Assembly (NCBI RefSeq): GCF_014649035.1
Contig: NZ_BMSG01000031.1
Span: forward strand, 1 to 64,000
Direction of reading: 5' to 3'
Origin: Streptomyces sindenensis
GTDB taxonomy: Bacteria > Actinomycetota > Actinomycetes > Streptomycetales > Streptomycetaceae
DNA length: 64,000 nucleotides
Under the pieces are notes generated by a model. It saw only the letters and a list, made by a program, of their open reading frames with translations. It did no database searches and had not been told where the DNA came from. A program made the position numbers and the translations under genes. Shown here piece by piece: positions 51,908-60,300 of the stretch (positions are counted from its first letter, which is position 1; each line of letters starts with the position of its first letter).

Positions 51908-52082
51908 AGTGCGCCGGGGCCGCTGCGCACGGTGCCGCCGTGGTCCCGGCGGGGCCGGGCGGCGCGGGTCCGTGACAAAGGATTCCGGGGTTGCTCGCCG
52001 GATTCTTGTTATCGTCCCGCCCTCACCCCGTCTCCCGAATGTGGGAAGTGACAGCACCGGACCCCGGAAAAGTGAGCACAGC

Positions 52083-53690
52083 ATGGGCAAGGATCACCCG
52101 ACGGTCTTGATCGCGGCCGCGCAGGGCGGCGACCAGCGGGCCAAGGACCAGCTCGTCTCGGCGTACCTGCCGCTGCTCTACAACGTCGTCGGACGTGCGC
52201 TGGACGGCCATGCGGACGTGGACGACGTGGTGCAGGAGACCGTGCTGCGCATGCTCCGGGGGCTGCCCGAACTGCGCGACCCGGAGCGCTTCCGTTCCTG
52301 GCTGGTGGCGATAGCCATGAACGAGATACGTACGCACTGGCGCGAGAAGCAGGCGGGCACGATACCGGCGGACCGGCTGGACGCCGCGTACGATCTGCCG
52401 GACCCCCGCGCCGATTTCGTCGAGGTGACGATCCTGGAGCTCGGCCTGACCGGCCAGCGGCGGCAGGTGGCGGAGGCGACACGCTGGCTGGACGAGGACG
52501 ACCGCGCCCTGTTGTCGCTGTGGTGGCTGGAGACCGCCGGGCATCTGTCCCGGGCCGAGGTCGCCGCCGCTCTCGAACTCACCCCGCAGCACACCGCCGT
52601 ACGGGTGCAGCGGATGAAGGCCCAGCTGGAGGCGGCGCGGGTCGTCGTGGGCGCGCTGGCGGCGGATCCGCCGTGCGTGCTCCTGGAGGACATCACCGCC
52701 GGCTGGGACGGCGTCCCCTCCGCCCTGTGGCGCAAGCGGCTGGCCCGCCATGCCCGCGAGTGCACGGTGTGCTCGGGTCATGGGGCACATCTGGTGCCCG
52801 CCGAGGGGCTGCTGGTGGGCCTCGCGCTCGTGCCGGTGGCAACGGCGGCGGGAGCCGGGGCCGCTCCCGAGCTGTTCGCCACGGCGGCGCACCTCCAGGC
52901 GCCCGTTCCGGGTGCGGACGGTGCCGGGGCGGGGCGCGCCGAGCGCAGACGGGTGCAGGCCCGGCGGCGCCGTCGCAACTCCGCCGTCGCCGCGGTCGTC
53001 GCGGTCGCGGCGCTGGGCACGGGCGGCGCGGCGGTGCACCTCTACACCGACGGCGACGACCGGGACTCGACGATCGTCACGGCCGATGCTCCGGCCCCCC
53101 GTACGCAGGCGCCCACATCGGCCGCCCCCAGCTCCTCGTCCCCCTCCCCATCGGCGTCCACCTCGCCCAGCGCCTCGAAGTCGCCGAGTCCTTCGAAGAA
53201 GCCGAAGCCCAAGCCCGAGCCGGAGAAGAGCACGACGCCGCCGCCCGCACCCAGCTCCGCCGCTCCGGCTCCGAAGCCGGCCCCTCCCGCTCCCGCGCCG
53301 CCCGCCCCGTCGGGGATGGCCGAGCAGGTCGCCGAGCTGGTCAACGCCGAGCGTTCCAAGGAGGGCTGCGGCCCGGTGTCCGTCAACGGCCTGCTCAACA
53401 CGGCCGCGCAGCGGCACTCCGCCGACATGGCAGCCCAGGACTACTTCTCCCACACCTCGCAGGACGGCCGGGACCCGGGCGACCGGATCACCGCCGCCGG
53501 ATACCGGTGGTCGACGTACGGCGAGAACATCGCCAAGGGTCAGCGGACGCCGGCCGACGTGATGCGGTCCTGGATGGACAGCCCGGGGCACCGTGCGAAC
53601 ATCCTCAACTGCTCGTTCAAGGAGATCGGCATGGGGAAGCAGGATTCCGGCGGCGGTCCGGTGTGGACGCAGGTGTTCGGGGCCCGCTGA
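52083..53690 (+). CDS. ECF-type sigma factor fused to a zinc motif, a membrane helix and an external CAP/SCP domain
   Basis: 535 residues. Sigma region 2 is at about 15-95 (AYLPLLYNVVGRALDGHADVDDVVQETVLRMLRGL, then RSWLVAIAMNEIRTHWRE) and region 4 at about 130-190 (LSRAEVAAALELTPQHTAVRVQRMKAQL). His223-x3-Cys227-x2-Cys230 is an H-x3-C-x2-C motif as in zinc-binding anti-sigma factors. After an Arg-rich stop (RRRRR), a membrane helix lies at about 299-316 (SAVAAVVAVAALGTGGAAV). A Ser/Pro/Lys-rich wall-spanning stretch of about 80 residues leads to a CAP/SCP domain at 415-533 with HSADMAAQDYFSH, YGENIAKGQ and MDSPGHRANILN. It would hold a sigma factor at the membrane with an outside sensor. No separate anti-sigma gene lies nearby. 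Confidence 0.92.
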   Translation: MGKDHPTVLIAAAQGGDQRAKDQLVSAYLPLLYNVVGRALDGHADVDDVVQETVLRMLRGLPELRDPERFRSWLVAIAMNEIRTHWREKQAGTIPADRLDAAYDLPDPRADFVEVTILELGLTGQRRQVAEATRWLDEDDRALLSLWWLETAGHLSRAEVAAALELTPQHTAVRVQRMKAQLEAARVVVGALAADPPCVLLEDITAGWDGVPSALWRKRLARHARECTVCSGHGAHLVPAEGLLVGLALVPVATAAGAGAAPELFATAAHLQAPVPGADGAGAGRAERRRVQARRRRRNSAVAAVVAVAALGTGGAAVHLYTDGDDRDSTIVTADAPAPRTQAPTSAAPSSSSPSPSASTSPSASKSPSPSKKPKPKPEPEKSTTPPPAPSSAAPAPKPAPPAPAPPAPSGMAEQVAELVNAERSKEGCGPVSVNGLLNTAAQRHSADMAAQDYFSHTSQDGRDPGDRITAAGYRWSTYGENIAKGQRTPADVMRSWMDSPGHRANILNCSFKEIGMGKQDSGGGPVWTQVFGAR

Positions 53691-53738
53691 CCTCGCGCGG
53701 CACGCGCGGCGTGGCCGGGGGATGCCTACGATGCGGTC

Positions 53739-54116
53739 ATGATCGCTGAACTGGAGTGCGTGGTCCTGGACTGCCCGGACCCGAGGGAACTGGCCGGCTT
53801 CTACGCGTCGTTGCTGGGGGGCGAGGTCGACCGTCCCGACCGGCGGTGGGGGTGCGACGCGGAGTGGTCGACGCTGCACACGCCCGGTGGGCTCGTCCTC
53901 GCCTTTCAGCGGGTGGCGGACTACCGGCGGCCGCGCTGGCCCGGTCAGGAGGTGCCCCAGCAGTTCCACCTGGACTTCGGCGTGACCGACCAGGAACGGG
54001 CGCACGAGGAGGTCCTGGCGGCGGGGGCCTCGCTGCTCGACGCCGGGGACGAGAAGCGCGGCTGGCGTGTGTACGCCGATCCCGCCGGGCACCCCTTCTG
54101 CCTGGTACGTCACTGA
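53739..54116 (+). CDS. VOC-family (glyoxalase-like) protein
   Basis: 125 residues, a single VOC repeat pair: ELECVVLDCPDPRELAGFYASLLGGEV, WSTLHTPGGLVLAFQRV, PQQFHLDFGVTDQERAHEEVLAAGASLLD and VYADPAGHPFCLVRH. Possible metal ligands are His and Glu in these strands. Members include glyoxalases, dioxygenases and resistance proteins; this one is of the common streptomycete type with no assigned substrate. ATG 53739 is 48 bases after the sigma-fusion gene. Confidence 0.9.
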   Translation: MIAELECVVLDCPDPRELAGFYASLLGGEVDRPDRRWGCDAEWSTLHTPGGLVLAFQRVADYRRPRWPGQEVPQQFHLDFGVTDQERAHEEVLAAGASLLDAGDEKRGWRVYADPAGHPFCLVRH

Positions 54117-54138
54117 CGTACCGGCTCCGCTCCTTCGC

Positions 54139-54182
54139 CCCCAAGGCCCCGGGTGCGGCCGGCCGCACCCGGGGCCTTGGGG
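54139..54182. terminator. 22-bp perfect inverted repeat between convergent genes
   Basis: Bases 54139-54160 and 54161-54182 are exact reverse complements with no spacer, so the loop forms from the central GGCC. It lies between the VOC gene and the opposing gene at 54184-54525 and can serve both. Confidence 0.82.
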
Positions 54183-54183
54183 A

Positions 54184-54525
54184 TCAGCGGATGGCCAGGG
54201 TCACCGCCGTACCGAGGCAGGTCACCGCGCCCACCGCACCGACCGAGACGGCGACGCAGCGGGCCCTGAGCCGCGCGTAGCGCCCGGTGTACTCCTCGCG
54301 CAGTTCTTCCGCTCGGTCACGGATGCGGGTGAGCGACTCCCGCGATACGGCGACGCGTTCGGTGATGAACACCCGCTCGACGTCCTCGCGCTGCGCCGTG
54401 GTCAGCCAGGGCAACTGGTCGGTGAAGCGGCGTGCCTGCCGTCGCGCCCGTTCGACTTCGGCGTTCCACAGCAGAAAGCCCTCCAGTTGTGCCAGGCCCC
54501 TGGCGCTGTCCTTGTCGGGTTTCAC
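54184..54525 (-). CDS. Conserved hypothetical protein with C-terminal membrane helix
   Basis: 113 residues. A charged helical part (LWNAEVERARRQARRFTDQLPWLTTAQREDVERVFITERVAVSRESLTRI) is followed by a single hydrophobic helix at the C-terminus (VAVSVGAVGAVTCLGTAVTLAI). The tail-anchored layout suggests a small membrane-attached cytoplasmic protein. It lies just downstream of the oxidase gene on the same strand, 41 bases away, and may be co-transcribed with it. Confidence 0.78.
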   Translation of the reverse strand: MKPDKDSARGLAQLEGFLLWNAEVERARRQARRFTDQLPWLTTAQREDVERVFITERVAVSRESLTRIRDRAEELREEYTGRYARLRARCVAVSVGAVGAVTCLGTAVTLAIR

Positions 54526-54566
54526 CTGTCCTCCTCTCCGTCACGCCGTCAGGTCCGGGGCCGACG

Positions 54567-56300
54567 TCACTGCTCGTGCCGGTCCCCCGGAGCGACGATG
54601 TCGGAGGTGTCGGGGCGGTTGGTGGCTTCTTCCAAGGTGCGGATCGCGGGGTGGTGCAGGTCGAACGCCGGGGATTCGGACCGGATCCGCGGCAGGGTGA
54701 CGAAGTTGTGCCGCGGCGGCGGGCAGGAGGTCGCCCACTCCAGCGAACGGCCATAGCCCCACGGGTCGTCGACGCCGACCTTCTTGCCGTACCGCGCGGT
54801 CTTCCAGACGTTGTAGAAGAACGGCAGGATCGACAGGCCGAGCAGGAACGAGGAAATGGTGGAGATGGTGTTCAGCGCGGTGAAGCCGTCGGCGTCGAGG
54901 TAGTCCGCGTAGCGGCGCGGCATGCCCTCGGCGCCGAGCCAGTGCTGAACGAGGAACGTTCCGTGGAATCCGACGAAGAGCGTCCAGAACGTCATCTTCC
55001 CGAGCCGTTCGTCCAGCATCTTCCCCGTGAACTTCGGCCACCAGAAGTGAAATCCCGCGAACATCGCGAACACCACGGTGCCGAACACCACGTAATGGAA
55101 GTGGGCGACGACGAAGTACGAGTCGGAGACGTGGAAGTCCAGGGGCGGTGAGGCGAGGATGATTCCGGTCAGACCGCCGAACAGGAAGGTGACCAGGAAT
55201 CCGACGGCCCACAGCATCGGGGTCTCCAGGGAGAGCGACCCTTTCCACATCGTGCCGATCCAGTTGAAGAACTTCACGCCCGTCGGTACGGCGATGAGGA
55301 ACGTCATGAAGGAGAAGAACGGCAGCAGCACCGCACCCGTGACGAACATGTGGTGCGCCCACACGGTCGCGGACAGTCCGGCGATGGCGATGGTGGCCGC
55401 GATCAGTCCGATGTAGCCGAAGACCGGTTTGCGGCTGAAGACCGGGAAGATCTCGGTGACGATACCGAAGAACGGCAGGGCGATGATGTAGACCTCGGGG
55501 TGGCCGAAGAACCAGAACAGGTGTTGCCACAGGAGTGCGCCGCCGTTGGCCGCGTCGAAGACATGGGCGCCGAATTTACGGTCGGCCTCCAGCGCCAGCA
55601 GGGCCGCGGCCAGGACCGGGAAGGCCAGCAGGACCAGTACGCCGGTCAGCAGGACGTTCCAGGTGAAGATCGGCATGCGGAACATCGTCATGCCGGGTGC
55701 GCGCATGCAGATGATCGTGGTGATGAAGTTGACCGAGCCGAGGATCGTACCGAAGCCGGAGAAGGCCAGGCCCATGATCCACATGTCGGCGCCGATGCCC
55801 GGCGAACGGACCGCGTCGTTCAGCGGCGCGTAGGCGAACCACCCGAAGTCCGCGGCGCCCTGCGGGGTGAGGAAGCCCGCCACCACGATGAGCGAGCCGA
55901 AGAGGTAGAGCCAGTACGCGAACATGTTCAGCCGCGGGAACGCCACGTCGGGCGCGCCGATCTGCAGCGGCATGATCCAGTTCGCGAATCCGGCGAACAG
56001 CGGCGTCGCGAACATCAGCAGCATGATCGTGCCGTGCATCGTGAACGCCTGATTGAACTGCTCGTTCGAAATCAGCTGGATACCGGGCCGGGCCAGCTCG
56101 GCCCGCATCACCAGGGCAAGGATCCCTCCCAGGCAGAAGAACGCGAAGGAGGTGACGAGGTAGAGCGTACCGATCGTCTTGTGGTCCGTCGTGGTCAGCC
56201 ACTTGATGACCACGTTGCCGGGTTCTCCGCTCCGTACCGGCATTTCGTCCTCTTCGGCGGTATCGGTCTCCACCGGTTGCGAGATGCCTCTCGTCGTCAC
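54567..56300 (-). CDS. ctaD: Cytochrome c oxidase subunit I (aa3-type)
   Basis: 577 residues, 12 helices. Ligands and channels are visible: FTMHGTIMLLMF (heme a His), FWFFGHPEVYIIALP (CuB His with the cross-linked Tyr), SATVWAHHMFVTG (CuB His pair) and VVAHFHYVVFGTVVFAMF (heme a3 and heme a His). A C-terminal extension of about 40 residues contains ATSCPPPRHNFVTLPRI, common in actinobacterial CtaD. It reduces oxygen to water with electrons from cytochrome c or the bcc complex and pumps protons. GTG 56300 has AAGGAG 7 bases upstream. No subunit II, III or IV gene is adjacent, so it looks like an additional, isolated copy. Confidence 0.95.
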   Translation of the reverse strand: MTTRGISQPVETDTAEEDEMPVRSGEPGNVVIKWLTTTDHKTIGTLYLVTSFAFFCLGGILALVMRAELARPGIQLISNEQFNQAFTMHGTIMLLMFATPLFAGFANWIMPLQIGAPDVAFPRLNMFAYWLYLFGSLIVVAGFLTPQGAADFGWFAYAPLNDAVRSPGIGADMWIMGLAFSGFGTILGSVNFITTIICMRAPGMTMFRMPIFTWNVLLTGVLVLLAFPVLAAALLALEADRKFGAHVFDAANGGALLWQHLFWFFGHPEVYIIALPFFGIVTEIFPVFSRKPVFGYIGLIAATIAIAGLSATVWAHHMFVTGAVLLPFFSFMTFLIAVPTGVKFFNWIGTMWKGSLSLETPMLWAVGFLVTFLFGGLTGIILASPPLDFHVSDSYFVVAHFHYVVFGTVVFAMFAGFHFWWPKFTGKMLDERLGKMTFWTLFVGFHGTFLVQHWLGAEGMPRRYADYLDADGFTALNTISTISSFLLGLSILPFFYNVWKTARYGKKVGVDDPWGYGRSLEWATSCPPPRHNFVTLPRIRSESPAFDLHHPAIRTLEEATNRPDTSDIVAPGDRHEQ

Positions 56301-56591
56301 TACGACGCTCCTTCGGTCGACGGCCCGTATGGACTCGGCGACCAGAATGGACCCGCGGCCATCTGTGCGGTGGGACATCCTTCCCCGTCCGGCGCGAGCG
56401 GCCGACAAGGACACTCAAATGGCCTACGGCGCACGCTCCGCCCCGGTCGGCGCCACGCTGAGCGCACATCAACACCCAGGGGCCGTTCGGATATTCCTTC
56501 GCGGAGATCGGAATAGTCCCTCCGAAGGCGGAGTTGGTGAAGCGACAGAACCCACCCCTCTGCACCGGGCAAGCTAAGAAAGGTCTGATCC
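56301..56591. other. Spacer between divergent ctaD and NADP reductase genes
   Basis: About 290 bases without a convincing gene. Both promoters must lie here, but no clear consensus pair or inverted repeat was found. Confidence 0.4.
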
Positions 56592-57251
56592 ATGAAGATC
56601 GGCATCATCGGCGCGGGCAACATCGGCGGCAATCTGACACGGCGTCTCACCGCCCTCGGGCACGAGGTCTCCGTCGCCAACTCCCGCGGACCGCAGACGC
56701 TCACCGCTCTCGCCGAGGAGACCGGGGCGACGCCCGTGACCGCGGCGGAGGCCGCCGACGGCGCCCGGGTGGTCGTGGTCACCGTGCCCTTGAAGGCCGT
56801 GCCCGACCTGCCCGCCGGATTCCTCGACGGCGCGGCGGAGGGCGTCGCGGTCATCGACACCGGCAACTACTACCCGCAGCAGCGTGACGGCCGCATCGCC
56901 GCCATCGAGGACGGGCTGCCCGAGAGCCGGTGGACGGAGCAGCAGATCGGCCACCCCGTGGTCAAGGCGTTCAACGGCACGTACGCGCAGGACATCCTGG
57001 ACCGGGGTCGCCCCCAGGGCACGCCGGACCGCCAGGCGCTCCCGGTGGCCGGAGACGACCCGGAGGCCAAGCGGACGGTGCGCGGCCTCATCGACGAACT
57101 GGGCTTCGACACGGTCGACAGCGGTGGCCTGGACGAGTCGTGGCGCCAGCAGCCCGGTACGCCCGTGTACGGCAACCGGGGCGACGTCGACGCCATCGTG
57201 AAGGCGCTCTCGGAGGCGTCGCCGGAGCGCCCGGCGGAGTTCCGCGCCTGA
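56592..57251 (+). CDS. NADPH-dependent F420 reductase-like NAD(P)-binding oxidoreductase
   Basis: 219 residues. It begins KIGIIGAGNIGGNLTRRLTALGHEVSVANSRGP, a GxGxxG Rossmann motif followed by the S-R pair that favours NADP. VVVVTVPLKAVPDLP, VIDTGNYYPQQRDGRI and VVKAFNGTYAQDILDRG match the NpdG/F420-dependent NADP reductase family, and the C-terminal helix carries GFDTVDSGGLDESWRQQPGTPVYG. It is a cytoplasmic hydride-transfer enzyme. Whether F420 is the partner cannot be told, since many family members act on other substrates. ATG 56592 is the natural start. Confidence 0.88.
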   Translation: MKIGIIGAGNIGGNLTRRLTALGHEVSVANSRGPQTLTALAEETGATPVTAAEAADGARVVVVTVPLKAVPDLPAGFLDGAAEGVAVIDTGNYYPQQRDGRIAAIEDGLPESRWTEQQIGHPVVKAFNGTYAQDILDRGRPQGTPDRQALPVAGDDPEAKRTVRGLIDELGFDTVDSGGLDESWRQQPGTPVYGNRGDVDAIVKALSEASPERPAEFRA

Positions 57252-57411
57252 CACCGGGCGTCCTCGCGCCTGTACGTGGTGTCGGACGTGAGGCAGGACC
57301 GGTCGGGATACTCCGGCCGGGCGGGAAACGGGGGTACCCGCCCGGCCGGATCACCGGCCGTCCTCGGACGGCAGGGCCGGGTCACCGATCCCCTCGGACA
57401 GCGGCCCCCCA

Positions 57412-57452
57412 ACGGGAATCCACCCGCGAGTGACGGGAATCTACCCGCGAGT
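57412..57452 (+). repeat. 21-bp-period direct repeat upstream of the SRPBCC gene
   Basis: ACGGGAATCCACCCGCGAGT (57412-57431) and ACGGGAATCTACCCGCGAGT (57433-57452) are identical at 19 of 20 positions and start 21 bases apart, two helical turns. The second contains TACCCGCGAGTA, close to the TACY-GCG-RGTA pattern bound by TetR-type regulators. Located 86 bases before the SRPBCC start, it is probably an operator pair. Confidence 0.7.
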
Positions 57453-57537
57453 AAGGTGTGGGTCCGGGACGTCGGCTCCACGGTCCGTCCGGCGCCCGGG
57501 CATGGTCCTCCAACGACCGTGGACAAGGAGTCGCGTC

Positions 57538-58056
57538 ATGTCCCGCACCATGTCCGTAACGGACAGCATCATCGTCGACGCCGCCCCGGCACTGGTCTAC
57601 GACCGGCTCAGCGACCCCACGGCGATGGGGCGTTGGAGCCCCGAGAACCGGGGCGCGACCGTGCGGGGCGATCGGCGCGACGCGTACGTCGGCATGGTCT
57701 TCGAGGGCCGCAACAAGCGCGGCGCGGCGCGCTGGACGACCCGGTGCACGGTGACGGCGGCCGACCCCGGCGAGCGCTTCGCCTTCCGGGTGCACGCGAT
57801 CGGTCTGCGGCGCCCGCTGCTGCCGGGTCCGATCGCCACGTGGGAGTACCGTTTCGAGGCGGTGGACGGAGCGACGCGGGTCACCGAGACCTGGACCGAC
57901 GACCGCCGCCGCTGGCCGGACTTTCTCGCCAACGCCTTCGACCGCCTGGCGACGGGCGGGAAGACCTTCGCGCAGTTCCAGACCGGCAATATCCGTACGA
58001 CGTTGAAGCGTCTCAAGGCGGCACTGGAGGCGGACGCACCGGGAACCGGACACTGA
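57538..58056 (+). CDS. SRPBCC-family protein (polyketide cyclase/START-like)
   Basis: 172 residues. DSIIVDAAPALVYDRLSDPTAMGRWSPEN, then VGMVFEGRNKRGAARWTTRCTVTAADPGERFAF and WEYRFEAVDGATRVTETWTDDRRRWP show the helix-grip fold. Such proteins bind hydrophobic ligands in a deep cavity and may be cyclases or carriers. AAGGAG lies 7 bases before ATG 57538. The 21-bp direct repeat upstream suggests control by a dedicated regulator, which is not encoded next to it. Confidence 0.88.
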   Translation: MSRTMSVTDSIIVDAAPALVYDRLSDPTAMGRWSPENRGATVRGDRRDAYVGMVFEGRNKRGAARWTTRCTVTAADPGERFAFRVHAIGLRRPLLPGPIATWEYRFEAVDGATRVTETWTDDRRRWPDFLANAFDRLATGGKTFAQFQTGNIRTTLKRLKAALEADAPGTGH

Positions 58057-58092
58057 CGGGCCGGGCGGCCGCGCGCGACACGAGGGGGACGC

Positions 58093-58587
58093 ATGGGCAC
58101 CGAGGAGAGCACCGGGTTCGAACCGGCGACCGGTGACGGTCCGCCGGTCACCGAGCCCGCGGCCGCGCGGGCCGCTTCGGTGCGGACCGCGTTCGAGGGA
58201 CTGCTGCAGATCCGTCGCCTCACCGGGTCGGGCCGGCCCGACCCCGAGGCCGTGCCGGCTCCGTGGGAGCTGAACCGTCCGGTACGCGCGGTCGCGTTGG
58301 CGCTGGAGAGGTCGGGGGCGACGCCTTCGGCCGTCGATCCGTCGGGGCGCCGCGTGTCGGCCGGGTACCGGGTGAGCGAAGGGGAGTCGGCGGGTTCGGT
58401 CCGGGTCGAGTGGACCGGGCCGCCCGGCAGCGGAGCCGCGCACGACGAGGAGGAGGCACTCGCCGGCTGTGCCTCGGCCTTGCGGGAGGCGGGCTGGACG
58501 GTGCTGCTCTACCGAGGGCCCCGCAGACGGCGCTATCTGGAGGTGGAGCCGCCGAGCGGGTGGTCCGGCGGGCACGCCCGGTCATGA
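58093..58587 (+). CDS. Conserved hypothetical protein
   Basis: 164 residues, soluble. The N-terminal 35 residues are disordered. Later parts, EEEALAGCASALREAGWTVLLYR and RRRYLEVEPP, suggest an alpha/beta unit. No family recognised. It lies 36 bases after the SRPBCC gene in the same direction and may share its transcript. Confidence 0.65.
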   Translation: MGTEESTGFEPATGDGPPVTEPAAARAASVRTAFEGLLQIRRLTGSGRPDPEAVPAPWELNRPVRAVALALERSGATPSAVDPSGRRVSAGYRVSEGESAGSVRVEWTGPPGSGAAHDEEEALAGCASALREAGWTVLLYRGPRRRRYLEVEPPSGWSGGHARS

Positions 58588-58652
58588 GGCGCTGTTGTCA
58601 GACCCATGAGAGATGCTTGACGGTCCGACAGCTCTGAGGAGGAGATGCTGAG

Positions 58653-58880
58653 ATGGACAGCGACGAACTCGCCGCGGCGCAGGCGTACGTCCGCCTGCTG
58701 GAGGCCACCCGGGCGGCTCTCGCGGACCCCGACGACGCACCGGTCTATCTGCCGCTGCTCACCTCTCCGATGCGCGAGGCCGACCGGGCCCTGCGCAGTG
58801 CGGGACTGACGGGCAACGAGGACCGGTTGTTCGCTCTCGTCCGGGCGCTGCAGCCGAGCCTTTCCGGCAGCGACAGATAG
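58653..58880 (+). CDS. Small conserved hypothetical protein
   Basis: 75 residues, helical (ELAAAQAYVRLLEATRAALADPDD, then READRALRSAGLTGNEDRLFALVRALQP). GAGGAGGAG lies in front of ATG 58653. Function unknown. Confidence 0.65.
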   Translation: MDSDELAAAQAYVRLLEATRAALADPDDAPVYLPLLTSPMREADRALRSAGLTGNEDRLFALVRALQPSLSGSDR

Positions 58881-58888
58881 AGCCCGGC

Positions 58889-58955
58889 GGGGCGGGCTGT
58901 GGGGGGGCGGGCTTGTGCCGGGCGGGCTTGTGAGGGGGGGCGGGCTTGTGCGGGG
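58889..58955 (+). repeat. G-rich direct repeats after the small hypothetical gene
   Basis: GGGCGGGCTTGTG occurs three times (about 58905, 58919 and 58938), with a related GGGCGGGCTGTG just before. The plus strand has many G runs and could form a G-quadruplex. It lies between convergent genes, where other pairs in this window have hairpin terminators. Confidence 0.6.
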
Positions 58956-58975
58956 CGCCTCGGGCAGCGTCCTTC

Positions 58976-60106
58976 CTACCCGCGCTGCCCGCCCTGCCCG
59001 TCCCGTCCGTCCCGTGCGGAGATTCCCGCGGGCCCCGGAGCGAGACCGAGTTCTTGTTCGTCGGGGCCGAGCGGTGCGAAGAACCGGGCGACCTCCTGGT
59101 CGTCGACCTCGGCGAGGGAGCCCGGCTTCCACTGCGGGGCGTTGTCCTTGTCGATGATCCGGGCCCGGACACCCTCCACGAAGTCCGGGTGCTCGAACGC
59201 CCGGCTGGAGACCCGGAACTCCTGGTCGAGTACGCCTTCCAGGCTGTCGAGCCGGGCGGCGCGGCGGACCGCGGCCAGGGTGACCTTGAGGGCGAGGGGC
59301 GACTTGGTCAGCAGTTCGTCCGCCGCCGTCAGCGCCTCGGGGACACCGCTCTCGCGCAGGTTTCGGATGATGTCCTCGACGGTGTCCGCCGTATAGCAGG
59401 AATCGATCCAGTCGCGCTGCGCGGCGAGCTCGCCGGCGGGCGGGTCCGTGGCGAACCCCTGGACGATGTCCACGACGGACGTGCCCGGACCGGCCGGTCC
59501 GGTCGACTCCCCCAATGCGTCGGTCAGGGCAGGCAGGAGGCGGGCGGGGACGTGATGATCGGCCAGGCCGCAGAGGACGGCGTCGGCGGCCCCGACGGAG
59601 CGGCCCGTGAGCGCCAGATGGGTGCCCAGTTCGCCGGGGGCGGCGGCCAGCAGGTGGGTGCCCCCGACATCCGGCACGAAGCCGATCGCGGTCTCGGGCA
59701 TGGCGACGCGTGAGCGTTCGGTGACGACACGGATGCCGGCGTGGGCCGACACCCCGACCCCGCCGCCCATCACGATGCCGTCCATCAGTGCGACGTACGG
59801 CTTGGGGAATCGGGCGATGCGTGCGTTGAGCCGGTATTCGTCACGCCAGAATTCCAGGGACGCGCGCCCCGAGGCCCGGGCGTCGTCGTGCAGGGCCCGG
59901 ATGTCGCCCCCGGCGCACAGGCCCCGGTCGCCCGCCCCGGACAGCAGGACCGACTGGATCGCATCGTCCTGCTCGGCTCGGGCCAGGGCCTCGTCGAGCA
60001 GCCGCACCATGGTGTGGCTGAGGGCGTTGAGGGCCTTGGGGCGGTTCAGCGTGAGGTGCATGCAGGTGCCCCTGGTCTCCAGCAGGAGGGGCCGGTCGTC
60101 GTTCAT
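58976..60106 (-). CDS. Enoyl-CoA hydratase/isomerase family, 3-hydroxyisobutyryl-CoA hydrolase-like
   Basis: 376 residues, longer than ordinary crotonases (about 260). Motifs: MHLTLNRPKALNALSHTMVRLL, the oxyanion region GDRGLCAGGDIRALHDD, PYVALMDGIVMGGGVGVSAHAG and MPETAIGFVPDVGGTHLLA, with catalytic Glu in PETAIG and Asp in PDVGG. The C-terminal extension (SPLALKVTLAAVRRAARLDSLEGVLDQEFRVS, then PDFVEGVRARIIDKDNAPQWKP) is the signature of HIBYL-CoA hydrolases. It removes CoA from 3-hydroxyisobutyryl-CoA in valine breakdown. The C-terminal 20 residues are Gly/Asp/Gln-rich tail. No other valine genes are beside it. Confidence 0.92.
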   Translation of the reverse strand: MNDDRPLLLETRGTCMHLTLNRPKALNALSHTMVRLLDEALARAEQDDAIQSVLLSGAGDRGLCAGGDIRALHDDARASGRASLEFWRDEYRLNARIARFPKPYVALMDGIVMGGGVGVSAHAGIRVVTERSRVAMPETAIGFVPDVGGTHLLAAAPGELGTHLALTGRSVGAADAVLCGLADHHVPARLLPALTDALGESTGPAGPGTSVVDIVQGFATDPPAGELAAQRDWIDSCYTADTVEDIIRNLRESGVPEALTAADELLTKSPLALKVTLAAVRRAARLDSLEGVLDQEFRVSSRAFEHPDFVEGVRARIIDKDNAPQWKPGSLAEVDDQEVARFFAPLGPDEQELGLAPGPAGISARDGRDGQGGQRG

Positions 60107-60300
60107 GGGTGCGCTCCGCTCGCTGGGCTCGTGGGCACGTGGGACGGGTGGGACGGCCCTCCATGGTGACGTACGGCCCTGGTCCGTCGTCCCGCGGCCC
60201 CCGGACCGGCCGCTGTGGCACTCCGGTGCATGCGGCTCGACAATTGAGGCCTACGGGATGCGCCGACGCACGGCCCCGCCGGACGACCTCCGGAGCAGGA

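Noticed and set aside
54139..54182. Perfect inverted repeats as insertion-sequence ends
   Set aside because: The long hairpins (1627, 42105, 51854, 54139) sit right after genes with almost no spacer between arms, and no transposase or target duplication is present; terminators explain them.
58905..58950. CRISPR-like array at the G-rich repeats
   Set aside because: Units are 13 bases with spacers of only a few bases and there are no cas genes.
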